In this document: piece by piece, positions 11,410 through 24,158 of the stretch
Position numbering within the stretch: position 1 is the first letter of the stretch
Layout of the letters: each line of letters starts with the position of its first letter
Assembly (NCBI RefSeq): GCF_020379485.1
Contig: NC_063449.1
Location: forward strand, 36,391,473 to 36,455,472
Length of the DNA stretch: 64,000 nt
Origin: Brassica napus
Lineage: Eukaryota > Streptophyta > Magnoliopsida > Brassicales > Brassicaceae
Direction of reading: 5' to 3'
Made by a program: the position numbers and the translations under genes
The notes under the pieces: generated by a model
Told to the model about the DNA's origin: nothing
The model's database searches: none
Seen by the model: only the letters and a program-made list of their open reading frames with translations

Positions 11410-13110
11410 CTAACACTTAAGAGGACCTTGAATGTGATCAGCGAGAGGGCCGAATGCACCAGTGGTTTTGTACATTGCAAGGATGAAAGCAACACGTGTT
11501 GTTGTTACTCGTCCTGTTCACGGATGGTAAGTAGCTCATCAAATGACATTTCACGCCTCATTGTTTCTTCAAGAATCCCATACAAATCCAATTCCTGTGA
11601 GACATTAACTTATTATGTACCCTCTCTATATCTTACTCACAAGCAAAATAAATGGTTTATACCTGAGTAACGAGCTGTTTATTGAGTGCATCGTTCCACA
11701 TATTAGCAGCATATGCAGGTTGTACACGAGTCCACATATAGACATGACAGAAATTACCTGAAATTCCAATGTCACTTGTGTATTGCCATGATGATATCAT
11801 GCATGGATCTTTAAGAAAATCAGAGATAGAGAAATACCAAGTGAGCATCAAGGGAGGTGGTTAGTTATTGTCTCCAGTATCGATCCATCTGAATATCAGG
11901 ATGTAAAGGAAGCAAAGCTAGTTGTGGATTTGAACTATCCTTCAATGTTAAACCACTAATGCTAACAAATGTCTCACCTTCTCGTTCTCATCACTTTACA
12001 AGGAGAGAACTAATCAAAACCTTACATGTTCCCAACTCAGCTGTCTCTTCCCATGAATCAAAGTTTAGCACATGATATCGGACAGGGAAATGGTATGTCG
12101 ACTCTTGTCTAGTGTATGACGAATATTAATTGGCCAGTGTATGAGATTTATAGTGACATATCTAGTCATATATAATAATGGCATTTTTTTCACTAGAAAC
12201 ATTATTACATGATGAGATGATAAAAGTTCACCTAAGAATTAAATGACTACAGTGATGATAGTATGTAGTTGCTGCTGGTCCTTATCCACATAAATAACTA
12301 CAACCACCAACAAATCGTGTGATGTGACATGTTCTACCATCATTGTATAGATAACAATCATTTCGTGCCTAAAATGTTAGTCCATGGACCAATTCTAGAT
12401 CAACAATGTTTGTGAGTTTACTTAGTAAGGATGATGCAGTTTGGGTAGCAAGGGATAACCAGCCAGTGGCTGTCTGAATGGATTTAACGGACTCTGCATT
12501 TCAGGGATACATTATCATTCTATACCATATGGTTTTGAAGATACTTCAATTCTTAAGAAACATATAAGCAAATATTATCAGATAATCTATGCATCCAACA
12601 AAGGTTGATTGGAAAATTGGAGATTAGTGTATGTGTATAGTGGCTCCAATTGATTTGTAAGAAATGAAAAGAAAGATGCTTTTGTCCTCTTGCAACTTCA
12701 TTATATGGTACATGTGTCGACTCTTTGTTCTCTTTATACGGTTTTGATGAGACACAAGTCTGACCATATGGCAGGACATATCCACCCTTCATTGCATTAT
12801 CCTCATTTATAATAATCTGACATCAACCCGCATAACAAAAAACAGAGATTTGAACAGGTAATGATAAAGTTTTTCTGTGGTAGTTTTAACGCAACAAGCC
12901 GCAAGATGACAAGCTTCTCCACAGTAATCAGAGAATACCGCTGGAACTTTGATCTCTTTATCAAATCCTAAAGTGTTTTTACACACATGGCTCAAATGAA
13001 TAAAAATCAGGTGCCCTATGTAATATATGTATATTCACAGTCTTCTTCCATGCAAGGTGCATAGCTGCAAATTAAAGGGAGGTCATCTCTCCGTCCCTGT
13101 TCAACAAGAG
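11410..13110 (-). pseudogene. Remnant exons of an unidentified minus-strand gene
   Basis: Several minus-strand segments look like exons of one gene. The terminal exon is 11410-11594. Upstream, an exon ends at 11663 at a GT donor, and the join reads QLVTQ then ELDLYGILEET in phase. Other likely coding pieces are IQTATGWLSLATQTASS (about 12440-12490), PYGQTCVSSKPYKENKES (about 12710-12770) and [18 protein letters not shown] (about 12875-12935). The terminal exon needs a frame change in its middle: the second half, RVAFILAMYKTTGAFGPL, is in a different frame from the first. The gene is therefore probably dead. I do not recognise the product. By position it may be the counterpart of the At1g70150/At1g70160 genes. 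A further piece lies beyond the Copia element at 17826-17926. Confidence 0.45.
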
Positions 13111-13571
13111 AAGATATAGATAACGATTCATCAGCCTGGTGCCAGTGTATAAAAAAAAACAACTAGCTACAATGTTTCAATGAGTAGCTGGAGAGTGTGC
13201 TATACCATAACAGTCGAAGATATTAACGAGTTTTTGACATGTACGACTCACATATGTTGTGGAACATCGGGTCCAACCAGTTCTACACGTGCAGACTATG
13301 GAAGAGCGCTTGCAGCTCACCAAGACACCAAGTTGACCAAGCTCTTTCTGAGGCCCTTCAGCAGCTCAAACCATTTGCAAATTTATATCAGAGTTTTAGA
13401 CATTTAAATAGATTCCATTATGCCAAATTAAGGGACTACCTTAAACTAAGGACATGTAGGCGATTAACAAAAACTGCTTCACACAACAACGAGAAACAAG
13501 ATAGCAACCTCAAAGAGAGTATCAGAAGAGTTACTAGAAAGATACATATATACCAAGATAATGTATACAAA

Positions 13572-13576
13572 GTTCA
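13572..13576. repeat. Target-site duplication of the Copia element, left
   Basis: GTTCA here is repeated at 17821-17825, directly outside the second LTR. Confidence 0.85.
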
Positions 13577-13942
13577 TGTTGTAACAATTGTGAGAAGAAA
13601 CAGATACGGAAACAGATGAATAAAAGCGATGTAACTACGACACGGATATTTAACGTGGTTCACCCCTAGGGCTACATCCACGGGCAAAGAGAGATCTTAT
13701 TATTGGAGACGATATTGAGCTTACAGAGTGCAAGTTTAGGGTTACTTCGAATACAAGATATATATAGTAACATCACGCATCTAAAACCCTAGACTAAATG
13801 GACTCATGGGCCTAAGCCCACGATCAGATGTAACATCCATAATAACTTGATGCAACGCTCTTGATGCAACCGAGTCGGTATGATGTACGTGATGTAACAT
13901 CCATCGCCTAGATGTAACATCCAGATTCAAGGCATATCAACA
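13577..13942 (-). repeat. 3' LTR of the Copia element
   Basis: 366 bp, differing from the other copy at two positions near its left end (13606 and 13609 region). It contains several copies of a gatgtaacatcca motif. Confidence 0.9.
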
Positions 13943-13974
13943 AATCTCCACCTTGACTTGAATCCTCCCAATAA

Positions 13975-14575
13975 TAGATGTACCAGATGCACCTTCAAGT
14001 GCCAGATGTACCAGATGCGTTTCTCTGCGCCAGATGTACCAGATGCGCCATCAGCGCCAGATGTACAAGATGCACTTTCAAGTGCCAGATGCGCCATTAA
14101 CGCCAAATGTACCAAATGCGTTCTTCAACGCCAAATGTACCATCGCTCTCTTTGCCTCAGATGTCCCTTCGGACCAGATGTGTTGCTATGACGAACCAGA
14201 CGCCCTTTAACGGCCAGATGCTCAAATAGAGCCAGACGTTCGTCATCAGCCGGATGTCCCAACAGACTAGATGTCCCAATGGACTAGATGTCCCAACGGA
14301 CTACAGCCCCAACGGGCCGGATGTCCCAACGAACCAGATATCCTTGCGGACCAAATTTCCTTGCAGACCAGATGCCCCAACGGGCCAGATGTCCTTGCGG
14401 ACCAGATGTCCATGCGGACCAGATGCCCCAACGGGCCGGATGTCCCAACAGACCAGATGTCCCAACGGACTACACGCCCCAACGGGCCGGATGTCCCAGC
14501 GAACCAGATATCCTTGCGGACCAAATGTCCTTGCAGACCAGATGCCCCGACGGGCATGATGCCCCAACGGGCTAA
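13975..14575. repeat. Minisatellite array inside the Copia element
   Basis: Two sub-arrays adjoin. The left part (about 13975-14250) has units of about 27 bp degenerating to 18 bp, each ending in a CCAGATG-like junction. The right part (about 14250-14575) has some 19 units of 17 bp with the pattern GATGTCCNNRCGGACCA. Within the right part a block repeats at an offset of 170 bp, ten units, so there is higher-order structure (compare 14331-14340 with 14501-14510). The unit has few stop codons, so most frames on both strands are open; these are artefacts and not genes. The array sits where RNase H would be. Confidence 0.88.
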
Positions 14576-17415
14576 ACCATATACTTGGTGAGATGAACAT
14601 TTGCAGTGCACAGAATACTGATAGGTTCATCTGAAGACATCACGAACCTTGTCAACACCTCATTAATGTAGGCCTTCTGTGACAAGAACAACTCCTTCTC
14701 CCTATCTCTGAAGATCTCCATCCCTAGAATCTTCATTGCTGTACCCAAATCCTTCATCTCAACTTTAGAACTCATAAGCTCCAGCTTCTCGATGTCACAC
14801 ATCTTTTCTTCAGCTATCAACATGTCATCCACGTAGAGCACCAAATAGATGAACGTCGCATCCTTCAACTTGCTCACATAGACACACCAATCATAAGGAC
14901 TTCTGATGTAGCCCAACTTGATTATATAGCTGCTGAATCTCTTGTACCATCCTCTGAGAGACTGCTTAAATCCACAAAGTGACTTCTGAAGCGTACACAC
15001 ATAGTCATCCTTTTCAGGAACTCGATAACCATCTGGCTGAGTCATGTATATCTCCTCTAGCTCTCCATGAAAAAACACTATCTTCACATCAAATTGCTTA
15101 AGCTCCAAGTCCTGACGTGCTACCAGTGCTAGCAACACTCTGATGAAAGTATCTCTGACCACAAGTGAGAACATCTCATTGTAGTCTACTCCCTCTCTCT
15201 GACTGAACCCTCTTGCAACAATCCGAGCTTTATACTTAACTCTTTCTGCCGATGATGCTTCAACCTTTATCTTGAAGACCCACTTGTATGTAACATCCCT
15301 CCTCCCCGATGGTAATGTGACCAGATCCCATGTATGATTCTTCTGATGAGACTCCATGTCTCTCGTTGCAACATGCCGTTTCTCAGACTCGGGACTAGAA
15401 ACAGCTTTCATGTAAGTGGATGACACATCCACTTCCTCTGCAACCTGAAGTGCATAACCCACCATATCATCAAAGTGATATCTCTCTGGTGGCCTGACAT
15501 CAACCCTTCTTGGTCGATCTTTCACAATGCTACGCTCTGTAACATCAAGCGGTTGAATCTTCGTAGACTCCAACTAAACATCTTCTACACGCTCCTCTTG
15601 ATTTTCTGTGTGTGCCTGCACATCGATCACTTCATGATCATCTTGCAGCTCCACCTGTTTATCAGTGCTACCCTTTTCTGCTTCTGAACTGGACCCTGAG
15701 CTTCTAACCATAAATGCTTCATCGAAGACACCATTCCTGCTTAGAACCATTTGGTTTTCTGATGGAGACCAGACCATGTATCTCTTGACTCCATCACCGT
15801 AGCCCATACACACTCTTAAAAGTGAATATTTAGCAGATCTACCTGACCACACCTCAGAAGGTATCTTGCACTCGATGTCTGTGTGGGAACCAAAATTTAT
15901 CAAGTAGCAAGCCGTGTTGACAGCTTCAGCCCAAAACCGCTTCTCCAAACCAACACTCGAGAGCATGCACATCGCTCTCTGTAGCATTATCTGGTTTATC
16001 CATTTTGTAACATCATCCCGCTGTGGTGTTCCCCTATCTGTAAGATGCTTGGCAGATGTTGCATCCTTACAAAACTGTTTGAACTCTTCCGAGCAGAGTT
16101 CCAAACCAATATCAGAATGAAGCATATCTTGCTTCGACAGATGTTGCATCCCACGCTCACCCATATGTCCAAGCCTCATATGCCATAGCTTAGTCATATC
16201 TTTCTCTGGGATCTCTGGCGATGCAACATTTGCTGAACCGGTAATTGTTGTACCCTTCAGCAAATACAGAGTACCGTTCATGAAACCCTTCAGAATCACA
16301 TCAGAACCCCTGTAGACATTCAGAACTCCATCGCCACCCGAATATTTGAACCCTCTGCTGTCCAGAAGACTCACGGATATCAAATTCTTCGTCATTGATG
16401 GAACATGCCTAACCTTGTTCAATGTGCAGAATCTACCATCATGTGTCATGAGCTTGATTGAGCCGATCCCAACAATCTTGCAGGCAAAGTCGTTTGCCAT
16501 CTTAATCTTGTTGTCAAGTACCTCTGTGTACTCTGAAAACCACTCTCTCCTCGGTGTCATATGGTAGGATGCTCCCGTATCAAGAACCCACACATTAGAA
16601 GAGTATGTGTGTCCGTGCACAACAAGAGTGATGTCATCGTCAGACTTGGTTTCATCCTCGGCTACTGCAACAGACCCAAACTGCTGCTCCTTCATCTTGG
16701 GACAGTCTGATTTCCAATGTCCCTTCTCTTTGCAATAGTTGCAAATATCAGATGCTTTAGGACCTCTTGGAAACGACTTCCTATCTTTCGAAGTCCTTCT
16801 GTTCTGATGTCCCTTCACACCACTGACAAACAACCCTGATGCTTGATTGTCTGTCCCTGAGCTGGATGCCTTATGGCGCAATTCCCGACTATGAAGCGCC
16901 GACCTAACTTCTTCCAGTTTCACTGTATCTTTGCCAACAATGAACGATTGCACGAAGTTCTCGAAGGAGTTCGGCAGAGATACCAACAGGATTAGTGCCG
17001 CGTCTTCATCCTCCACCTTAACATCGATGTTACACAGCTCCATTAATATCGAATTCAGCTTGTCAAGATGGTCGCGAAGCTCAATACCTTCTTGCATACG
17101 CAAGGCAAAGAGGCGTTGCTTCAGAAGTAGCTTGTTCGTTAGAGATTTTGTCATGTACAAGCTCTCCAACTTCTGCCACAAACTAGCAGCAGTTTTCTCA
17201 TCCGACACTTCGATGATGATCTCGTCTGCTAGACACAACAAAATTGTTGAGAACGCCTTCTCTTCTAGAGTCTCCAAATCAGCTGCTTCAGATTTCTTCT
17301 CTGACAATGGTCCTCAAATGCCTTGTTGCTTCAACAACGCCTGCATCTTAATCTGCCAAAGACTGAAGCTATTTCTCCCATCAAACTTGTCGATCTTCGC
17401 TCTTATTCCAGACAT
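14572..17415 (-). pseudogene. Copia gag-pol polyprotein, defective
   Basis: Translation from 17415 gives a gag start. A CCHC zinc knuckle (CNYCKEKGHWKSDC) follows, then protease (VLDTGASYHM), the pre-integrase motif (LWHMRLGH), a shortened integrase, and reverse transcriptase with the YVDDML catalytic box. In-frame stops lie at 17314-17316 (codon 34) and 15574-15576. The integrase core is missing much of its catalytic region, and the part after the WSGRS motif is also shortened. The frame ends at 14572 before any RNase H. These proteins would normally copy and integrate the element's RNA; this copy cannot do so alone. Confidence 0.9.
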
Positions 17416-17454
17416 TTTCTCACTAGATCACAACCCGAAGCTCTGATACCAGTT

Positions 17455-17820
17455 TGTTGTAACAATTGTGAGAAGAAACAGATGCGAAAACAGATGAATA
17501 AAAGCGATGTAACTACGACACGGATATTTAACGTGGTTCACCCCTAGGGCTACATCCACGGGCAAAGAGAGATCTTATTATTGGAGACGATATTGAGCTT
17601 ACAGAGTGCAAGTTTAGGGTTACTTCGAATACAAGATATATATAGTAACATCACGCATCTAAAACCCTAGACTAAATGGACTCATGGGCCTAAGCCCACG
17701 ATCAGATGTAACATCCATAATAACTTGATGCAACGCTCTTGATGCAACCGAGTCGGTATGATGTACGTGATGTAACATCCATCGCCTAGATGTAACATCC
17801 AGATTCAAGGCATATCAACA
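17455..17820 (-). repeat. 5' LTR of the Copia element
   Basis: 366 bp, from TGTTGTAACAATTG to CATATCAACA on the plus strand. The primer-binding site lies just inside it at about 17442-17453. Confidence 0.9.
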
Positions 17821-17825
17821 GTTCA
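17821..17825. repeat. Target-site duplication of the Copia element, right
   Basis: GTTCA, identical to 13572-13576. Confidence 0.85.
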
Positions 17826-17926
17826 CTTATTTGGGGAGTCAAATTTCCTATCCCAGTGGCTTGAATTGCGTGAGATAGCAAGGGGCTGAAATAACGGCGA
17901 GCTCTAGGGATCAATAAGTAGTAAAC
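17826..17926 (-). pseudogene. Further exon piece of the unidentified gene, right of the Copia element
   Basis: The minus strand is open for about 34 codons after a possible AG acceptor, reading LLIPRARRYFSPLLSHAI and then GIGNLTPQIS. The codon-like composition and the direct abutment on the target duplication suggest the Copia element landed in or beside this exon. It is not recognised as a known protein. Confidence 0.35.
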
Positions 17927-18594
17927 CTTGTAAATCTCGTTAGACTAACAACCATATTAATTATGTCACAAGAAAATGTTACCCACTGATAAAGATAGAA
18001 ACTTAGAGAGGTTTTACTGAACTTTATCTTTATTTTCCACCCTCATTACAGACACCCATCATCACCCTTTATACAGAACATACAAGACAATCTAAACGTT
18101 ATACCACAGCTGTCATCTGTGAGTCACACAGAGCATCAAATCTGTTACAAAGTTGGAGCTCCTCCTTTTCCGTACTCGAGCTCCTTCCTCCTCTCTGAAC
18201 CGTTGCTCTGTCTTTTGTCTTGTTCTGTTCTTTCTGTGATGGGCCTTTTGCTTCTTCTGTTTTACTCTGGCCCATTTGACTGATCTTCTTTACACCCACT
18301 AGAGAAGTAAAGCTGCATGAAAATAGGAGGTATCTCTCCACACGTAATCGGTCCATCTGCATAGCTGGTCTGTTATTATGCATGATTTGCATGCAACATA
18401 GAAATTCAAAAGACAACAACACACAACCAGAAATGATAAAATACTTATCATTAACATGTTTCATATCACCGCAAGAAAAAATCATGTATTGTGAGATGAG
18501 AAGGAAGGACAAGTAGGAAAACAATATGGTGAAAAACAAATATTTAGAGGGGTGCTTAATATTTTTTAGATTTAAAAATAAAGAAAAATCCCAT
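17927..18594. other. Intergenic; unassigned minus-strand frame
   Basis: A 146-codon minus-strand frame at 18099-18539 begins with a hydrophobic stretch and ends in a polar, lysine- and glutamate-rich tail (KTEEAKGPSQKEQNKTKD). No family was recognised. It may be an upstream exon or intron of the broken gene, or chance. Confidence 0.3.
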
Positions 18595-18603
18595 AATTAA
18601 AGA

Positions 18604-19334
18604 TAGGCCTGGGCGTTTGGGTACCCGTTGGCATTTGGGTCGGGTTTTTCGGATTTTCGGATTTTCGGGTTTACGCTTCTAGGTCCCATACTAAAATTTT
18701 ATTAGTACGGATCAGGTTCGGATAATAACACTTCGGGTTCGGTTCAAAATTGTATTGCATCATAAAACCCATAAAGTAATCATATATCGTACGTATTCGG
18801 GCTATATCGGTTTGGTTCGGATATAACCAAAGTAAAAAACAAAATTTTTGAAGTAAAACATAAAGAAAAACATCTAAATTAAATAAAAATTAATCTATCA
18901 CATATAAAATAACAATAAAATGTTAAAACAAGCATGAAAACAAACATCATTTGTAAATAATATGTATTCTCTTATAAAGAGTGGACTTTTTATTTCAATG
19001 AACAAATTATAAAATACTTATTTATAACTAATTGTGTACTTAAAGCATTTATTAGAATTTTAATATTTATTATTATATATAATATTACCACAAATATTGA
19101 ATTTAATAATTGGAATACTTATATATATTTCAAAATATTTATATTGACTATTAATTTCGGATTTTTCGGGTTACCCGTTCGGGTTCGGTTAATAACACTT
19201 CGGGTTCGGATATTTTTTGTACTATCCTACAAGACCCGTTCGAGTATTTTTACGTTTCGGATCGGATAACGGGTCGGGTTTTTCGGTTCGGATTCGGTTG
19301 GGATTTCGGATTCCGGATTTTATGCCCATGGCTA
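18604..19334. mobile_element. Non-autonomous hAT element (731 bp) rich in TCGGGTT-type repeats
   Basis: The ends are inverted repeats, TAGGCCTGGGC on the left and the complement of TAGCCATGGGC on the right. The 8-bp flank attaaaga occurs at 18596-18603 and 19335-19342. Eight-base duplications with TAG-starting termini are typical of hAT transposons. Both ends of the interior are packed with short GGTTCGG/TCGGGTTT repeats, and the centre is AT-rich and non-coding. Confidence 0.8.
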
Positions 19335-19342
19335 ATTAAAGA

Positions 19343-20650
<1,308 letters not shown>

Positions 20651-21589
20651 TTTGCCAAAAAAACCCCACACACTTGTGTTGATGCCAATTGTGTAGTTTG
20701 TAGCTAACCAAAATAGAACATGTTTTTTTAAGAATCCCTAAATAAGATACTTGCATTGGAGGACAAAAATTTAGAGATATCTTAAGTAAAGTTCTTAAGA
20801 CACATTTATTACTAAAAAAATGATTAAGAGCTCCATTAGAGGCGCTAGGGATAATCATGCTCTAAGGTCCAGACAACCGGTCACGGCCATACCTTTTTTT
20901 GTGGGAACTTTCGTACCTTTGGTTTACACGTTCACATTTTCTGTTTAATACGCGTAGTTTATATTAATGATCAGCAAAAGCATTATAATTTCTCAACTAA
21001 ACTGTTTACATTATACTTTTTTGTTTACACGTTCTTATTTTCTGTTTGATAGTGATACGATTTACGTTTACATGATCGCAATATAATAACTCTTAAAAAG
21101 AGAGTCTCTACATGTATTTTTGCTTAGCAATAGTGAACCACTATCGTTGATTAATTCCTTATTCATTTGACAAATTGATACTACGTTGAAATTAAATTAT
21201 ATACGAGAAAAATATACAATATATATCCCAATATTTACTTGACCAAAAAGGCAACGTTATTTACTGCGCAAAGTAAGTAATCTCTGCTTTTTCCAGCACT
21301 GGTTATTAACTTATTAACGAATAAAGTTTTAGTTTTTAGAATCAAATGTGAATCCATTTAAATTGCCAATATAAAACAGAGATTTCCACCTTTTTTCTTT
21401 TGTCAATAATTGAAAAACGTATCTTAAAGTGAGATGTTTTTGGCATGTAGTTATCTTCCTTAAAGCACTGAAATAAAAAAACTTTTTTAAAGGATTTTAA
21501 ATTTTATTCAAATAAAAAAAAAACCTGTTTACAAAATATCTACTTCATTCTACAAAGTATTACTCAAATCTATAGACGAGTTTTTAATC
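20651..21589. other. Intergenic, AT-rich
   Basis: No gene seen. Around 20820-20865 a sequence ending in gataatcatgctctaa resembles one end of a TTA-flanked MITE, but no matching partner end was confirmed. Confidence 0.4.
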
Positions 21590-22275
21590 TATAAGACTCC
21601 ATTAACTTCTTCCAAACCAAACCTCCGTATCCTTCTCATGCTTCCAACTAGTTTTTCTTCTCAAGGATGAGATTCTATTCCAAACCAGCTTATCTAATTT
21701 CGCAATCAGACATGTTGCTGGCTGAGACGGATCACCCACTCTTCTTACATTTCTCTCATGCCATATCGCATAAGTCGCAGCTTGGAAACAATATCTCACG
21801 GATCACCCACTCTTCTTACATTTCTCTCATGCCATATCGCATAAGTCGCAGCTTGGAAACAATATCTCAGTAGAAATGTCACAGTTCTCTCTTGAAATCC
21901 ATTCACCAATGCCTGAATCACATGACACCATTGACATAAACTTCTATTACCCGCCAGACCTCCAATAGTCCCACACCAAACTTCTTTCGAGTATCAACAC
22001 TCAAAGAACATATGATCTCTCGATTCTGTTGCAGATTTACAAAGCCATCAAGTGGATATGACCTGAGGGTTCCATCTGAGTATCCTATCCCCAGTCGATA
22101 GCCTGTTGTGAATAGCAATCCAAGTGATAAAAGAGAATTTAGGAGTGGCTTCAGTAAACCAAATTCCTTTGAACCATAATACTTTTGGCGACTGAGCTCT
22201 TATAGATTCCATGTTTGAGATGTGAGAAAACCGGATTTGAAATCTCCATTCTCCTTTTTCCATAGACAAGTATCC
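21590..22275 (-). mobile_element. 3' fragment of an L1-type LINE (zf-RVT region)
   Basis: The minus strand encodes WFKGIWFTEATPKFSFITW and then NRLSTGDRILRWN, the zinc-binding region that follows reverse transcriptase in plant LINEs. Further down come AIWHERNVRRVGDPSQ and SLRRKTSWKHEK, the typical C-terminal tail. The frames are broken by stops and shifts, and no reverse transcriptase core is present. This is a truncated, degenerate LINE tail. Confidence 0.72.
21728..21869. repeat. 71-bp tandem duplication within the LINE fragment
   Basis: The segment 21728-21798 is repeated immediately at 21799-21869 with no difference that I can see, so the duplication is much younger than the LINE fragment. 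Confidence 0.85.
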
Positions 22276-22452
22276 TCCATCTGATTGAGACCTATGTTTT
22301 TTTGAAACAGAATTTCCTGTTCTATAGAAAATTTGGTGTGGGACTGACTATTGGAGGTCTGGCAGGTAATAGAAGTTTATGTCAATGGTCTCATGTGATT
22401 CAGGCATTGGTGAATGGATTTCAACTTCAAGAGAGAACTGTGACATTTCTAT
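21871..22452. repeat. Inverted repeat of LINE sequence
   Basis: The arm 21871-21980 is closely matched in reverse complement by 22332-22452, apart from small insertions. The arms are about 110-120 bp and are separated by about 350 bp. A transcript across both could fold into a long hairpin. Confidence 0.8.
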
Positions 22453-22853
22453 TGAGATAATTACAGAAACAGAAAATACAAATTCAACACATAGCACTCC
22501 TTTTAGACAGAGTCAACGATAACATCAACCGCACCAGCTCCGTCCATCACACGAAAGAAAACACTTAATTACCAAAACATCCTTATCAACAATTCCACCA
22601 GAAAGGGTATATTCGACACTTAAAACAGATCAAAGGTTAAAACCCCGGGAAAAGGAGGTTCGAAGAAGAACACATCAGCTGCTCTCTGCTTCTTCAGTTC
22701 ATTAAAAAACATACCAAAATCAAATCTTTGCATTATGTTCCTGAGGTTCTTACGGAACTGAAACTAAAGGAAATTAAACAAAGACGTTACTTTTACTTTT
22801 AATTAAATTTAATTTTCCTCGGTTCGATCTCTCTGTAAATGAGCTAATCGTAC
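22453..22853 (+). promoter_or_regulatory. 5' flank of the FH8 gene
   Basis: This stretch lies between LINE debris and the FH8 ATG, and would have held the promoter and leader. No specific element is identified. Confidence 0.4.
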
Positions 22854-23788
22854 ATGGCTGCCTTGTTTCACCAGCTTATTTTCTTCTTATGCGTCGTCGT
22901 TTCACCTTTACGTTCTTTTTCACAATCTCAGAACATCGAGGCTTTCTTCCCACTCAACGAACTCCCCCCCCTGTTCCTCCGCCACGTGTCCCACCGATAA
23001 ACCCGGCTCCGTCGTCGTCGGATAGAAGCAAGATCACGAAAGTTGTACTTGTAGCTGCAGCGTTTTTCTTCTTCTTCCATAAATGCGTCATCGCGCGGCG
23101 GCGACGGAGAGACAACAAAGACGGCGTCGAGAACACCTTACCTCCGATTCCTCCTCCGGAGACGGTGGAAACAACTTTGTCTCGAGAAGGTTTCACGCGG
23201 CTTGTAGGTAACGTGAAAGGTCTGATCCTTGACAAGAACGGCCTCGACGTGTTGTACTGGAGAAATCTGCAGAGTCAGAGAATAAGCGGAGGCTTCCAGA
23301 AGGAGATCCTCGCCGGGGAAGACAGTGGTAGTCAAGAGAAAGAAGTGGTCACTGAGATTCCTCACCTCGGAGGAAGATCATCGACTTCTCGCAGTATAAT
23401 CCATAACGATTCCTTCGAGATGCCGCCACCGCCAATTCTGGTGAAGAAAAGTGCACCAGCTCCGCCACCTCCGCCTCCTCCTAAGAAGGTTCCTTCTCCT
23501 TCACCACTGCCACCACCTCCAACGGTGAAAAAGGCGGCGGCTTTATCCTCATCGGCATTGAGACCACCGCCTGCACCGGGAGGATCAAGTGGAAGTGGTC
23601 AGGTGAAGCTAAAGCCTCTACATTGGGATAAAGTAAACCCTAAACCAACCTCGCTGAAGCAGATCTTCATCCTCGATCCAAGAAAATCTCAGAACTCAGC
23701 GATTGTGATCACATCCCTAGGCATGACACGCGAAAAGCTCGTCGAAGCACTCATTAAAGGACAAGACTTCGCTGCGGAGACACTCGAG
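22854..23788 (+). pseudogene. FH8: Formin FH8, 5' part (broken)
   Basis: Class I formins nucleate and bundle actin at the plasma membrane. The ATG at 22854 begins a signal peptide. A frame change in a run of eight Cs (22963-22970 region) then ends that frame within 14 codons, and the protein continues in the next frame. It has a transmembrane segment followed by basic residues (HKCVIARRRRR), proline-rich FH1 blocks, and the FH2 start VKLKPLHWDKVNP. From there it jumps straight to QIFILDPRKSQNSAIV, so part of the early FH2 domain is deleted. The coding sequence is interrupted at 23789 by a Copia element and resumes at 28573. Gene order and wording fit Arabidopsis AtFH8 (At1g70140). Confidence 0.85.
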
Positions 23789-24158
23789 TGTTGACATGAA
23801 GCAAAAGTAAGCTGCCAGACTTGAGAAGTAAACTGCCAAACTTGAGAATTAAGCTAGAGACTTATAAGGTTTTATAAGGTTTTATAAGGATTACTATACT
23901 GGAGTATTTTATTGAAGAGAAGGAGAAGAGAGAAGAAGACAATTGAAGATATTTTAAAACAATGAATATTTTATTTATTGTGTACTGAGGCAACTTGCCT
24001 TTAAATACTTGCATCCAGATCTACAATTAAATTAAGGAAACTATTCTCTCTTTCTCTCTCTCTTACATTTTGAAATCTACATCTCTCTCATACTTTCTCT
24101 TTCCCTCATGTTCTTCATTCTCCAGAAATAAACTCTCAATAATTCTCTCATTCTAACA
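23789..24158 (+). repeat. 5' LTR of the FH8 Copia element
   Basis: 370 bp, TGTTGACATGAAGC to TTCTAACA. It contains a repeated ttataaggtt stretch that is shorter in the partner LTR. Confidence 0.88.

Larger units (their letters stand above)
13577..17820 (-). mobile_element. Ty1/copia LTR retrotransposon, recently inserted, with internal minisatellite
   Basis: Two 366-bp LTRs (TG...CA) bound the element, and the host target GTTCA is duplicated on each side. By eye the LTRs differ at only two positions, so insertion was recent. On the minus strand the 5' LTR is followed by TGGTATCAGAGC, the primer-binding site matching initiator tRNA-Met. A purine-rich tract precedes the 3' LTR. The gag-pol frame carries two in-frame stops and deletions in integrase, and RNase H is absent. 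In its place, between reverse transcriptase and the 3' LTR, is about 600 bp of tandem repeats. The element therefore probably moved using proteins from a relative. It splits the unidentified minus-strand gene. Confidence 0.93.

Noticed and set aside
13975..14575. Possible CRISPR-like array
   Set aside because: Contiguous degenerate units without unique spacers, in a plant retrotransposon; it is a minisatellite.
14254..14630. Several overlapping 95-114-codon frames on both strands
   Set aside because: All are produced by the stop-poor 17-bp minisatellite unit.
20820..20865. MITE end near the ARF pseudogene
   Set aside because: Only one end is recognisable; no partner or TTA pair found.
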